A stretch of 64,000 nt of DNA. Origin: Hyalella azteca (taxonomy: Eukaryota; Arthropoda; Malacostraca; Amphipoda; Hyalellidae). Positions within the stretch are counted from its first letter, which is position 1; each line of letters starts with the position of its first letter. Shown here one piece after another: positions 1 through 12,099 of the stretch. The translations under genes were made by a program, and so were the position numbers. The notes beneath the pieces are model-generated. The model was not told where the DNA came from, ran no database searches, and saw nothing but the letters and a program-made list of their open reading frames with translations. The stretch is from positions 1 to 64,000 of the forward strand of contig NW_025939196.1 in the NCBI RefSeq assembly GCF_000764305.2, in the 5' to 3' direction.

Positions 1-119
1 ACAATCGAGTTATCTACTATTTATTATTATTCTAGTTATTTTTTTACAGCTTAAAAAATTTTTTGCATCGGTTGGCAGAGTCGCTGCTTGGCAAATAAGA
101 TTTCAATTCCATTTTCAAA

Positions 120-1022
120 TGAATTTCCCCTTTACGCGAGTCTGACGGATCCATAATTTCCTTGAATGAATCCTAATTCCTAATTTCTTCCTCAAATGAA
201 GCTCAGTCGCAAGCATCAACTTCCCGAGAGCAGAACCATAAGGAAACTGAGCTTATTTAAAATCCTGGAAGAATATAATTGACCGAGATTTCACCTAAAC
301 TTTGTTCTACTATTGGATGAGTATATTTCATTTTCATGACGCTATCAGAGTTCTCTTATTCTGACTATCTAAATAGTAAAAATTAGTTGTAAATTTGTCC
401 GCTAGTATTTGGTAACTTATGGTTTTAAAAGGAACATTTCGCTGCTAGTGCCGCTCACAGCGACCACAACCGTTGAAGAATTCACAATTCATTCTTGCTA
501 TTCAAGAATGAGTATTCAGGCAAACCAAGCAATTCTTCAAGGAGCGGAAATCAAGGTCTGACTACCCGTAGTTCTGCGGTATGAATGGTGACGCTCAAGA
601 CTGAGTTACATTCACGATTTTTTCTACCCATACGTAACCAGTAAACGTCCACGATCTGCTGTGTAGGAAATATGTTTTGTGAGTCAAACACAAGCTTTAT
701 TCACTTCATATTTATCACGTATATTGTCAAATAATAGTGAATTAGTTGATTGAGAGTATGGAATAATCCCTTGCCATGCAGTAAACTTTTCAAACGATTG
801 CATCGGCGTTCGGAAGATGTAAGCTGCAACTTGTTTTATTGTAAGGAATATTTTATAGCTTTTAAGGAATCTTTTTCATTTCCTCCTTTTCGGAAGAAGA
901 TACGGTTGCATTTTTACATTCAAATCTCATTGCTTTCGTTGAATCCGAAGACCTCATGTAGGAATTCGCTTATCACTGATAACTTGAATTTGTATTGCCA
1001 TTTCAGAGTGGGTATTTTCTAA
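120..1022 (+). repeat. Dispersed ~650-900 bp repeat, copy A
   Basis: This stretch is closely similar to 9690-10356 and 10357-10985. Shared landmarks are a segment around GTAAATTTGTCCGCTAGTAT, one around ACAGCGACCACAAC, and one around TCTGACTACCC. No protein family was recognised, and the short open frame at 750-1022 is part of the repeat and is not preserved in the other copies. Bases 1-119 and 1023-1480 show no gene. The part at 1085-1165 resembles, in inverted form, pieces near 7170-7280 and 9640-9720. Confidence 0.75.
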
Positions 1023-1506
1023 ATACATGTAATAATTAACTGCTGTTCATTCGTCATGGAATGAATCTATTATATTGTCCGTGTATGCATGATACTGAAC
1101 TGAGCTGCGCGATATTTGTGACGGCGGTGGTGAGAATAGTTCAGTCTGGGATACAATTATCCGCGATAACTACTGATCCCAAAGGGGTTTTCAGTAGCCA
1201 AGAGTTGGTGGCTAATTAAGATCCTTTCTCAGCCGATGATATTAAATTGATCTGCCGATATTTATGTGCCCCTCCCGCTAACTAAACAAAGAGACTTAAC
1301 ACGCCACTAGTGGAGGAGGCGAGCTAATGTTCGGTAAGTTCTCTTCATGGAGGCACAACTCAATCAAGTCAAATGACTCGATTCGATTTATTAGACAATG
1401 GCCGCCTCATGCGACGGTATCGCCGGATACTGGCGTTCGGTCATGAAGAAAAATTTCAATTCTGAAGCATTTTCGTTTCAAACTAAAAACTTTTCACTGT
1501 TAGAAT

Positions 1507-2474
1507 NAAGCGCTGCTGCAGCCACTCCAGGGATCTATCGGAGGTGTGAGGGGTGGCTCCGTCCTGTTGAAACCACTGGAGGGCTCTGTCAATGCCTCTA
1601 CGTCGGCCAAGTGCTACCCAGAACTTGCGCAGGACCTGGATGTAGCGCTCCGTGTTCACAGTCAAGGACCGCTCGTCATCGTCCTCAAACCAGAATGGCC
1701 CGATAATGCCATGAGTTGAAATGGCCACCCAGGCAGTACACTTGACAGAGTGCAAGGGCCTTTGCAGGCAGTGGTCAGGGGGTGTGCTGCCCCAGAAAAT
1801 GTTATTCTTAGAGTTAACGTGCCCAGACAGCAGAAAGTGGGCCTCGTCTGAAAACCACATGTTGTCGAGAAATTCCGGTTCATCATCAATCTTGTCTGAC
1901 AACCACTGGCACATGGTGACTCGCTTCCGCATGTCGTCAGCTGTGAGCTTGTGCTTGATTTGAATCCTGTAGGGATACAGATGGAGATCTGAGATCAAAA
2001 TTCTTCTTACAGACTCCCGGTTGATGCCAAGCTCTTGACTTCGCCGACGCACAGACTTGCTTGGGCTGTGGACAACAGAGTCTCTGACTGCAGCAACATT
2101 GTCTTGTGTCCGTGATGATTTTGGTCGCCCAGAGTGTGATTGTCTGTTTTTGTCTTTTGCATTGAGGTTATTCACAGTCCCATGGGTTCTGAACTTTTGA
2201 ACCCATCCGCAGATCACTGAGCTGACAGGAAATTCACGACAATTGAAATGGTCTTTGAATCGCAATTGCGTTTCCCGGAAAGACTTTAGCCGAAAATATG
2301 TCTCAACTGCAAATGTCTTTTGCTCTGTAGTCCAAGGCATCTCGAAGCTCACACGTGGTAGACTCTTAGATCAATCCGTCTTCTTAATGAATCTGAAACA
2401 AATAACAGGATTGCTTGAGTATTGTGGAAATTATTCAACTTTTTATGAGCTCTGTTTTTTTGTGTCACCCTGTA
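1507..2474 (-). mobile_element. Truncated mariner/Tc1-superfamily element
   Basis: This is the 5' portion of a cut-and-paste DNA transposon on the minus strand. Reading from 2472 downwards it begins CAGGGTGACAC, immediately preceded by a TA dinucleotide (2473-2474). That fits the TA target preference of the superfamily. The transposase frame starts about 130 bases inside. The other end is missing: the element stops at a single N (1507), after which the sequence no longer encodes the catalytic domain, so no second terminal repeat can be paired. Confidence 0.75.
1508..2340 (-). pseudogene. mariner/Tc1-like transposase, 3' truncated
   Basis: An open frame of about 278 codons runs from an ATG at 2340 to the N at 1507. 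The N-terminal part (about residues 1-110) has the helix-turn-helix character of mariner-type transposases with an arthropod DUF4817-like start (WTTEQKTFAVETYF). The DDE catalytic core follows, with the first acidic motif WFSDEAHFLLSGHV and the second WFQQDGATPHTSD. The third catalytic acidic residue and the conserved region after it would lie beyond the break and are absent, so the copy cannot be active as assembled. There is no frameshift before the break, which suggests a fairly young insertion or a copy cut by the assembly. An in-frame GTG at 2352 is possible but the ATG is the more likely start. Confidence 0.8.
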
Positions 2475-2838
2475 AAATATTCCTACATCTCACAGAGGCT
2501 GCTCAAGCAAGCAACAGCCGTCGGCCACAGTTTTAACTCCTAAACAAGCCTTGTAGCAAATGCTTTGTATAAACATGCTCAGCTAATGTCAGCCACGGAG
2601 CTAGGAAGTCCACGTCCACATCGCAAGTCATACCAGTGCCGCGACGGCTTGAAGCCACTGTTCCATCATATACAAGTTAATTAGCCTGCATTTTAAAATT
2701 GAAAACCATACAAATAATTATTAGGGCCAGTTATATGAAAGTTCATTGGTTTTTTCCACTATTTAGTCTGAGATAGACGCGGATAACTCATAGATGTGGC
2801 AGCTCTCCCGCAACACCATTTATGGGATGTGAGAAAAC

Positions 2839-2864
2839 TTTAGTATAGTATATACTATACTAAA
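2839..2864. repeat. Perfect 26-bp AT palindrome
   Basis: The sequence is a perfect inverted repeat centred between 2851 and 2852 (half-site TTTAGTATAGTAT), followed to about 2901 by further alternating TATA-type sequence. It can form a hairpin. The rest of 2475-3030 shows no gene. Confidence 0.8.
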
Positions 2865-3034
2865 TTACTATATAATATACTATATAAAGTCTATACTATA
2901 CTTTGCATCCGTATTGAACGTTTCTGTTGTAGTGTTCATTTGTTGTGTAACAGTTACCACGTACACGCCTATATAAAATGCTGAAATATTAAAATTATAA
3001 TTAATCAGTATAACTCTTCTATTCTATGGATTAT

Positions 3035-3390
3035 TTGCCTTAAGGAACTAAGGAGCGCGCAAGAGACTGTATGGCTTGGCAATGCTTGGAGGTGCTATGT
3101 AAGTTCCTTATAATCTCGTGGTGCTAAGCGCCCATGTTCATACAACTACAACATGACGCCTTCCAATACACCTACATCGTTTGAATCAGTCACCGGAGTG
3201 AAACAACGTCGTTATAATCTTTTTTCGCATTTGAAATAAAACATATGGTTGGAGGCGCCATGAGAGTTCGTTAAGATTTAACAGTGCTAAGCGAGCGACT
3301 GTAAGCCGTGCGCTGTCCAATACAACAGCATTTGAGTAGGTCACCATATTGCGCCTACTTCAGACAAACTTTTCTCGCATTTCGGAATAA
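3035..3390 (+). repeat. Two diverged tandem units (~190 bp)
   Basis: A unit beginning near 3087 (TTGGAGGTGCTATG, then a GTGCTAAGCG block) is repeated near 3249 (TTGGAGGCGCCATGAG, then the same GTGCTAAGCG block). Each is followed by a TCCAATACA block and a TCTCGCATTT-type or TTCGCATTTG-type block. No coding potential was seen. Confidence 0.55.
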
Positions 3391-3419
3391 TTTTTAGCAC
3401 CAGTTCAATGGCTTAGGAA

Positions 3420-3735
3420 TCGCTTTTGTAATCGCAACCGCCAATATTAATCATGTCATGCAGGGCGCCTTTCCCAGGTGCTGCAAATTTTACCATCATT
3501 TAGTCCGAACAGAATCATTGGGGATTTCCTTCGTACACAGTAAATTGTAATCCCCTATTAATATTCTTCCCAAACAGATTTTGAAATCATATCACCATTC
3601 TTCGAGCCTCTTGTTGCCTCCATTGTACTTAGTACCATGAAGCAATAATTACATTATACAGTTAGTTTGGATAGGTCTTCTCGATGGACCAGTTTTCAGG
3701 TCTCCAGGACACACGTCACGAACATCATCCGAAGC
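3420..3735 (+). repeat. Left arm of a ~300-bp inverted repeat pair
   Basis: This arm matches the reverse complement of 7850-8150. Near-identical islands are ATCATGTCATGCAGGGCGCC, ATTACATTATACAGT, GGATAGGTCTTCTCGAT and CGTCACGAACAT. The two arms are about 4.1 kb apart and point at each other. It could be two opposed insertions of one repeat family or the ends of a large degenerate element. Confidence 0.7.
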
Positions 3736-5879
3736 TACGCGTTCGTAGCTTCGTTCGTAGCTTCGAATCTAACTGAAATTTTCAGTAACAATGAACGTGT
3801 AATCTCAATTTCATAGAGATGCCTTCTGTTACCTTGTTGTTCCTTTAGTTGCCTTTTTTTAATACCGAGGTTGACTTGATAGTCCACACCCAGCATTCTG
3901 TTCACACCTGCATTAGGAGCGAACTATTTCGGTGTCAGTTTCGCTCTTCTACTCATTTGTTCATAAATTATAGCCTGAATTAGTCCACCTTTTATTTTGA
4001 ATCATAATATTTAGATTATTAAATTCTTTGTTCAAATTATTAGATTCATAGCTAATATTCTGTATTGAACTTGCAGAAACTATACGTGTTGTCCGAAGAC
4101 TCTGAATAAAACCCTGTGAAAGCACATGTGTCGATATTTCGCCTGAGCGTAAAGCTTACAGTATGTAATGCAGTTTCTTCTATCCTACGATACGTATCAT
4201 GTCGTGCGTAAGTCCAATTGTCTTACATTTATTTGGGCACCATATACGCACCCACGGAGCGTATGGTCTACAGGTGTTGGCAGTTCACGGCAGCGGTGAA
4301 TGTTATCCTTTATGCATTCATATTACTTACTTTCATTTCCGTAATCTCTAATCCTAATTCTGAAGCTCTCTAAAATATCCCTACACTTCTAACTCCCGTA
4401 AATTTTAAATTTAAAACATATAAATTTAGTCAAAGCTTAACATTTAAACAATAAAATACCATTTACACCAAGACTTCTATAGCGACCAGGATCTTGGGGC
4501 AGGCATCATCAGCAGCAAACACTTAAATGCCGAGAGGCGCTATTGTCCAAAAGCCGCAGTCATTCCAAGCATTCCTGTTTGAAAATCACATAGAATAATC
4601 AAGGATAGGAGATAAGATTCGTACGGAAAATTTTTCTTTAATACTAATATTGTTATGGAACAGATTTTTATATGACATCATTTCTTGATACGACGTTCTG
4701 CTATTGGTATATAGAAAAACATAGTATGTATAGATATTTTTACTATGCATCGAGAGTATATATACTTATATTTATAACATAGTATAATAATAATATTATG
4801 CTAAAATTTAATTTCAATTTAATAATGTGAAATTTTGCCATGCAACTTGCTATGATTACAGCAAGTATTAGATACTGATTACTGAACACCATGATGGAGA
4901 TGTGGTTTATGTGGAGTGCTTCATGGGAGGTCGACGCTGAAGTTGTGCCGTCTGGCCTGTAGCTTAGCGGCGACGTTCGCAACTTTTGTCATGGAAAGAA
5001 AACTTATAGATTTTTCTTTTTTTCGCTAAGACGCGTTAAAGATTGAGCAATGATCGTTTTATTCCATTGCAGGAATACAATACAAGTTCGTGCTAACAAA
5101 TTTTAGGAGGCAAGCAGGGGTCAAACGGATTTATTGGAATTTAGTTTACGAGTAACAACAATTCGGTATGATATACAGGCCAACTGAACACTACGGTCAT
5201 ATTCAATAACTCAACTTTAATTGTATCCTACGTAGGAATATTTCCAAGGAGACTTCACAAGCACACATCTCAGCAAGTACATCGAAGCAGCCCAGAAAGT
5301 TTGTTTACAGACGAAGTCAGCAAGCACTCCTGGCATGTAGAAAACACCTTGTTGGTGCAGTATTGTTTTATGAACTATTACAACATAAAAATATTTCACC
5401 ACAGTCCAGGACAGAAGAATTCGGAACACGGTAATTACATGGTGACTTTCATTGGTTTTGTAATATATAATACTTATGAAATAATATTCATAATAATGCC
5501 AAAATCAAGTTGTGCCATTTTTGCACAATTGAGGCAATACATTTGAATGTGTGAAATCAAATAAGGGCATATATAATCATTATTTCCTTAAAATCGAGCA
5601 TAGTTTCAAATAACATGACAAAATTCATGGGATTTTCAATGATTTCAATGACAGGATTTAAATTTTCTATCAGAAAATTGCTTATATGGCACCCGCTCTA
5701 TACGCACTCGCGATATTGCAATATTGTTGAGTCGATATTCCCCATCGATCTTATTAACGGACTTGAACCTAATTCAAGCCTTTAGTACAGTTTTATCGTT
5801 GTTTTTTCTTCCCCCAGACGCTTTTCAGCGCTGAGGGCTCATAAATATTTAGACAAAAGTAATCGTATTATGGGTACTA
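3736..5879. other. Non-coding stretch, no gene recognised
   Basis: No splice-consistent exon or known domain was seen on either strand. There is a short direct repeat near 3731-3766 (GTTCGTAGCTTC repeated). The open frames at 4743-4982, 5217-5429 and 5301-5546 lack any family signature and are AT-rich. Confidence 0.5.
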
Positions 5880-5975
5880 TAAGTGAGCGACGTTGCGTCC
5901 GAACATACCATGGTATCGGCGACACGCCGGACGTGGCCTAATCTTCGACGCCGGCCCTGCTATAATATGCTTATG
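5880..5975 (+). mobile_element. Diverged non-LTR retrotransposon 3' end
   Basis: The stretch around ATCGGCGACACGCC, then GTGGCCTAATCTTCGACGCCG, is a decayed version of the 3' terminal motif (AATCGGCRACAGGCC ... TTCAGCGCCGACA) that closes the better preserved copies near 35055, 38300, 41540 and 52180. No tail repeat is clear here. Confidence 0.5.
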
Positions 5976-7849
5976 ATAAACTAAGGCTCGAATATATTAA
6001 TTTGATCATACGCGTTACTAATGTAACTTGACCTTACAAGTTGAACCTAATATCAGTGCTGAATAACTGCAATTTTTTATTTTCTTCAGGCCTCAGTCAA
6101 AATTGGCAAAACACACAGCCATATTTACTGAACACTGAATGTTAACTATTCTCACTCCTCATGTTTGCACACAAGTCAACGAGTCAGTTTATACATCCGG
6201 GCATTGCAGCTTGAGTTTACGAGTTCATAGACAGGCAGCAAACAACATCGCCGAAGTGCAGGAAAAAAAAACAGAGTTATGAAGAGCAATCTTCAACTTG
6301 AAGTCTTCGATTATTATATAGGTGTAGTTATATTTCGTGGACTGTAATAACATGAAGCACTTTCCACTATATAGTCTAGAATATTGAGTTTAAAATGAAA
6401 GATATTCATGCCCGAATTGAAGGAGAATAACTGTAGAATTTTTCAATTTGCTTTGAAATAACTGAGTGGAATTAATATACTAACTTAATTTCAGATACGC
6501 ATTAAAGCAAATAATTGATATTTAATCTTTCTCTTTTGGGAAATTCATTGGAAAGATAGGATAGGTTGATACAAGGTTTAACACAATATTAATATTAGGA
6601 TATAAAATAATAATTTTTCGAAAAAACGTGTTATAAACCTAACTATTTCGGAATAGCTCTCAGATACATGTTATTACATGTTAAATAAATGAAAATATGA
6701 ACACATTATTTGTAAGAGAAGCTTGTAAAGAATGAACACTAAAAAGACATCTGTCCAATTGCTCGTGGCATAAGAGGAACTTTAGAATATGTGATTTTTT
6801 CATGTATTTATACAAACAAATATGTTAAACAAATGATTTTCGATGTTAAAAAAATGTTTAACCCTCAAATGCTTCTTCGTGACCGAGCGATTGAAGTGTC
6901 CGCGGCTGTCGAACAAAGGCGCCTCATCAAGCGGCGGTTGCTGAGGGCAGCAGCGATGCCCAAGCTTTGCCTGATAAATCAATTCAAGTTTTGTGACCCG
7001 TCATCGTGAGCGCCTGAAGCGTGTTCACCACGGTTATATGAGGCAAATACCTCCATAATAGTTATACTATTCCTAATCCAATACTAGCCAAAAGGCTTCA
7101 ATATATAATACGAACCAGTAAGAAGTGGTAGACAAACGCATCCTATGCATAACTGCTGAAAACTCCAGTCTAAAGACGAGCCTCGACAGGCAATTGTATC
7201 CCAAACTTAACTATTCTCACTCCCAACTGCAAAAATCATGCGAATTGAACAGCACAGTTCAGTATCATAACTACGCGCAAGAAAACAAGAGGCTGTGAAT
7301 TTTTCCATGTATTTAGCGCCAACACACTCTTCAGTTATAATAACAAAAAGTAAGCGAGTTATCGTTAAAGATATATCGCCTACTTGATGTCTCCTTCGAA
7401 TCTACAATATGTAGTCTGTTTTTACTCCAATTTTGCTGGTACTAATTATTTTATAGCTGGATAAATGAATACGCGTGATATTTATATATTTGAGGAAGAA
7501 GTAAAATCAAGAAAGCCTGTGCTTATCGTACGCGGGCATTTTTTTCGATGAAGTATTTTGTTTTAAATGACATAGCAGGAAGATGTGCGGGTAAAACTTG
7601 CATTATGGGCAGTAGTTTGGCACGGGCTAAAAATGTGGTTACGTTAATGAGGTCGATGGTAAATATCGACTTCAGATTATTGCCTTACCGTGAGTTAGGG
7701 CGCTGGAGCAAGTGGTAAGAAGCAATTTTTGGATAGTAAAACTACAACCTTGTGATGAAGGATTCAGATATACGAGCGAGTTTCGCGGAAATAATGATTA
7801 ATTTGCAACTGTTAGATATAACGACGAAGATTTTAAACCAAAAAGTCCT
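5976..7849. other. Non-coding stretch, no gene recognised
   Basis: No gene is supported. The piece 7170-7290 shares short inverted similarity with 1085-1165 and direct similarity with 9640-9720 (AATTGTATCCCA and CAGTTCAGTATCAT-like motifs). The opposed open frames at 6791-7009 and 6800-6982 have no recognisable family. Confidence 0.45.
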
Positions 7850-8150
7850 GTGATATGTTCGTGACGAGCTTCCTGGAAACCTGAAAATTTGTCAATCGAG
7901 AAGACCTATCCAAAATTGACTGTATAATGTAATTGAAACTTCATGGTGCTAATTTCAATGAAGGTATCAAAAGGCTGGATAAAGAATGACATGATTCCGA
8001 AACCAGTCCTCGAAAAATCATAATAGGAAAATGAAAATAGGTTTTGTATAGTAAGAAAATTCGGAATTATTCAGTTCTTTTTTGATGACCACAGGATTTT
8101 AAAACTTGCGGCAGTTGGGGAAGGCGCCCTGCATGACATGATCCGATGAT
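7850..8150 (-). repeat. Right arm of the ~300-bp inverted repeat pair
   Basis: This is the reverse-complement partner of 3420-3735. Its end near 8121-8143 (AAGGCGCCCTGCATGACATG) matches the start of the left arm, and the segment at 7890-7935 matches the left arm near 3655-3700. Confidence 0.7.
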
Positions 8151-9689
8151 TGCCTATTGCAGGAACGAAGCCCGAGCCCTTGTTGAGGCGCGCTCACTGA
8201 GACGAAGTCAGAAGGCGACGCTATTCGTCTCACTGCGCCGTTCATGAGCCAAAACACCGCCTGACTAATGGATGCACGCATCACACGCTTGAAATTTGAT
8301 TTAATTTTTTCGGCGTTAGGAGTTCGAGAAGTTCCGTCAAACATTCATAACTACTGAAAGCAAAAATAAAATTAATCGTAACAACTAAAATTTTATCAAC
8401 AACTGAAGTATTTTTCCTTCTCATAGTCGTTTCAACGCAGCAAATGTAAACGTTTGTATAATAATGATGCGTACAGTTTGAACATATTTTTCCACGTAGA
8501 TGGTTACAAGGCAATGAGTTTATCGAAATGTTACCAAACATCTCCATCGAAATGGTAACGGAGAAGTGATTATCAGTTTGAACAGCAGCGCACTTGCAGC
8601 CTTCGAATACGCACAACGCACTGGAATATTTCCTATTATAATAACATGAAACTATTGACCAAAAGGGGAACGAATTTTGTATCGCTGACAAATCTGTTTG
8701 GGTATAATATATGTACCCTTACGAAATTGTTGAGTGTCCCTTCAAGCCATTTGTGATCAAGAGAACAATTAGGTAGATTTAGGAATGTACCCCATATGAT
8801 TTCCGTTATTTCCCGGTGTTTTTTTTTATCCGATTACTTGGTGTTTTCACTCATTCATTTCAGAAATCGTCTGAGATATCTTTGTTAAATTTATTTTCTG
8901 GCACTTATTCCAAAACTTTTCCCGCTCAAGTAACTTCATTATTGTATTCATCACCTATACTTGATACCGAGATAAAAATGTATTTCCGGTATAATAATCC
9001 ATTAAAATCTGACCATACAAAAGCTCTGTCATAATCTGTTTATATTTTAAAACTTTAGTTACAAATCAAATCAAAATTTATTATTACTCCGCTGAGTCTG
9101 AATTAGAATAAATCTCGTGGACGCCTCAAGCTCACCAAATTTATTTATCCAAGAGTAAAAATCAAGGTGCCCTTGGTTTAGGCCAATGAATCGCGACCCT
9201 CATGAATGAGTTACATTCAAGGAGGAAATTAATTTATTCGGAGCTCTCACCAGAAAACTTCCGGGACCAGGAGAGTGTGGGGATTGTTATTACAATCGAT
9301 CCCTTGTAATTATTATCGATATATTTCTATTATATCTATATTGAAGAGCGCGCCACTGATAGTACAGAGGCGATTCATGAAGCGGCAATTGTCACCTCGA
9401 AATGTTTAATTCGAATCAATGTGAATTATTTGATATAATTCGTGCCTCGAGCGTGCATATAAAAGATAGCCCTAATTTCTCCAGTTCGTTTAAGCTATTT
9501 CCACATTTTACCCTCGCCGCCCTTTGCCGGGGAGAGAGTCAAAAATATATACATGTCACATGACGAAATCTGCCGTACAATAAGGTTGCATCAGTGACCG
9601 ACCCATACCTACTGAACACTACATTCTGATGAAGCGTCGCCCGAGGCAATTGCATCCCAGACTGAACTGTTCTCATTCTAGCAGACTTG
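8151..9689. other. Non-coding stretch, no gene recognised
   Basis: The largest frame (8281-8691, minus, 136 codons) has no recognisable domain and no convincing context. Nothing else coding is supported. The segment 9640-9720 belongs to the dispersed motif also seen near 7170. Confidence 0.4.
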
Positions 9690-10356
9690 AACATCGTACA
9701 GCTGATTGAACATGACTGACCTATTAGAGTTCTCTTAGTCGGACTCTATCTGAATATATAGTCAGAATTAGTTGTAAATTTGTCCGCTAGTATTTGGGGA
9801 ATTTTTGTTATAGAAGGAACATTTCGCTGCTAGTTCCGTTCACAGCGACCACAACTGCTGAAGAATTCACAATTTATTCTTGCTATTCAAGCATGAGTAT
9901 TCAAGCAAACCAAGCAATTCTTCAAGGAGCGGAAATCAAGGTCTGACTACCCTTAGTTCTGCGGTATGAATGGTGACGCTCAAGACTGAGTTACATTCAC
10001 GATTTTCTCTACCCATACGTAACCAGTAAACGTCCACGATCTGCTGTGTAGGAAAAATGTTTTGTGAGTCAAACAGTCAAACATAAGCTTTATTCGCTTC
10101 ATATTCATCATTGATATTGTCCAATAATGCATGGTGAGTCAGTTGAAGAGAATGTGGAATAATCCCTTACCGAGCAGCAAACTTCCCAAACGATTGCGTT
10201 GGTGTTTGGAAGATGTAAGAAAGTTATTGAAAAATATATTGTGTCATCTGCAACCCGTTTTTTTGGAATATTTTTTTGGAAAACTTTTTTCCTTTCCTTC
10301 CATTGGGAAGAAAAAACAGTTACGTTTTTGCTCTCAAATCTCACTGCATTCGCTGA
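9690..10356 (+). repeat. Dispersed ~650 bp repeat, copy B
   Basis: This is a second copy of the repeat at 120-1022, again containing GTAAATTTGTCCGCTAGTAT, the ACAGCGACCACAAC block and the AAGCTTTATTCGCTTCATAT block. It ends exactly at a single N (10357), after which copy C starts, so the tandem join may be an assembly junction. Confidence 0.75.
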
Positions 10357-10357
10357 A

Positions 10358-10985
10358 NATGAATCCTAATTCCTAATTTTTTCCTCGAATGAAGCTTAGT
10401 CGCAATCATCAACTTCCAGAGAGCAGAACCATAAGGAAACAGCTAATTTAAAATCGTGGAAGAATATAATTGACCGAGATTTCGCCTAAACTGTGTTCTA
10501 CTATTGGTTGAATATATTTCATTTTCATGACGCTATCAGAGTTCTCTTATTCCGACTCTATTTAAATAGTAAGAATTAGATGTAAATTTGTCCGCTAGTA
10601 TTTGGTAATTTTTTGTTATAAAAGGAACATTTCACTGCTAGTTCCGCTCACAGCGACCACAACTGTTGAAGAATTCACAATTTATTCTTGCTATTCAAGC
10701 ATGAGTATTCAAGCAAACCAAGCAATTCATCAAGGAGCGGAAATCAAGGTCTGACTACCCTTAGTTCTGCGGTATGAGTGGTGACGCTCATGACTGAGTT
10801 ACATTCTCGATTTTTTCTACCCATTCGTAACCAGTAAGCGTCCACAATCCGCTTTGTAAGAAATCAATCAGTTGAAGAAAATATGAAATAATCCCTTGCC
10901 AAGCGACAAACTTTACAATCGATTGCATTGGTGTTTGTAAAATGTAAGAAAGTTATTCAAAAATATATTAAGTCAGCTGCAACTT
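10358..10985 (+). repeat. Dispersed ~650 bp repeat, copy C
   Basis: This third copy starts at the same point as copy A (ATGAATCCTAATTCCTAATT at 10359, compare 166) and runs through the same landmarks to about 10985. Confidence 0.75.
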
Positions 10986-10994
10986 GTTTTTTTA

Positions 10995-11140
10995 CCTTAT
11001 GTATAATGTTAAGTTCGTTACTTCCTTAAATATAAAGTTAAGTTCTTTATTTTCTGAAATATATTGTTAAGTTCTTCAGTTTCTTACGAATAATGTTAAG
11101 TTCTTTCTTTTCTTAAATATAATGTTAAGTACACTACTTT
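10995..11140 (+). repeat. ~33-bp tandem repeat (AATGTTAAGTTCTT-type)
   Basis: About five diverged units share TAATGTTAAGTTC followed by a T-rich stretch (TTNNTTTCTTAAATA). They follow directly on the dispersed repeat copy C. 11141-11510 shows no gene. Confidence 0.7.
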
Positions 11141-11514
11141 TTTAATATATTCATGCTTCTAAAGGAGGTTACCTTATGAACTACTGCACTGCACCAGGAC
11201 GATAGATACACAGAGAAATGTGTGAGACTTCGCCTAAATAGCCATGTACTATTGCCCATGTTGAGTGATCCTGACTCAATTTGGCCAAACAATATGGCGT
11301 GTAAGTGCTTGTGCTACTTCCGCTCAATAATCAAGCTGTTGGTAATAAAATGGGTCACAAAGAAAATGGACAATACAACTCATTACTGCATTGTTTCTGA
11401 GTGTATATTCATTTCTTAAACTAATTTTGTTTTTAATTTCTGATTGTAGGTGTCACGTGGAGAATCCGTAAAACGTAATGATGAAGTTCGCTCAGCCATT
11501 CATTATCGTGCATA

Positions 11515-11843
11515 ATGCAACGTCTTGTGTACAGCCTCTTGTGTACAGCTGCTTGTGTGCAGCATCTTGTGTACAACCTCCTATGTTCAGCCTCATGTGT
11601 TCACACTCTTGTGTACAGCTTTTGGTGTATAGTCCCTTGTGTGCGACCTCCGATGTTCAGCCTCTTGTTCGCAGCCTCTTGTGTACAGCCTCTTGTGTAC
11701 AGCCTCTTGTGTACAGCCTCTTGTGTACAGCCTCTTGTGTACAGCGTCTTGTGTACAGCGTCTTGTGTACAGCGTCTTGTGTACAGCGTCTTGTGTACAG
11801 CGTCTTGTGTACAGCGTCTTGTGTACAGCGTCTTGTGTACAGC
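11515..11843 (+). repeat. 14-bp minisatellite (CAGCGTCTTGTGTA)
   Basis: Units start irregular (11515-11680) and become near-identical from about 11680 up to the gap. The 14-base unit makes all six frames open over 42-base cycles, so the long overlapping open frames here are artefacts. The array runs directly into the run of N, so its true length is unknown. Confidence 0.95.
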
Positions 11844-12099
11844 NNNNNNNNNNNNNNNNNNNNNNNNNNNNNNNNNNNNNNNNNNNNNNNNNNNNNNNNN
11901 NNNNNNNNNNNNNNNNNNNNNNNNNNNNNNNNNNNNNNNNNNNNNNNNNNNNNNNNNNNNNNNNNNNNNNNNNNNNNNNNNNNNNNNNNNNNNNNNNNNN
12001 NNNNNNNNNNNNNNNNNNNNNNNNNNNNNNNNNNNNNNNNNNNNNNNNNNNNNNNNNNNNNNNNNNNNNNNNNNNNNNNNNNNNNNNNNNNNNNNNNNN
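11844..12099. other. Assembly gap (256 N)
   Basis: This is a run of 256 unknown bases at the end of the 14-bp minisatellite. The gap is most simply explained by failure to assemble the repeat array. Confidence 0.99.

Noticed and set aside
8281..8691. 136-codon minus-strand ORF
   Set aside because: No recognised motif, no splice context, and it lies next to a repeat arm.
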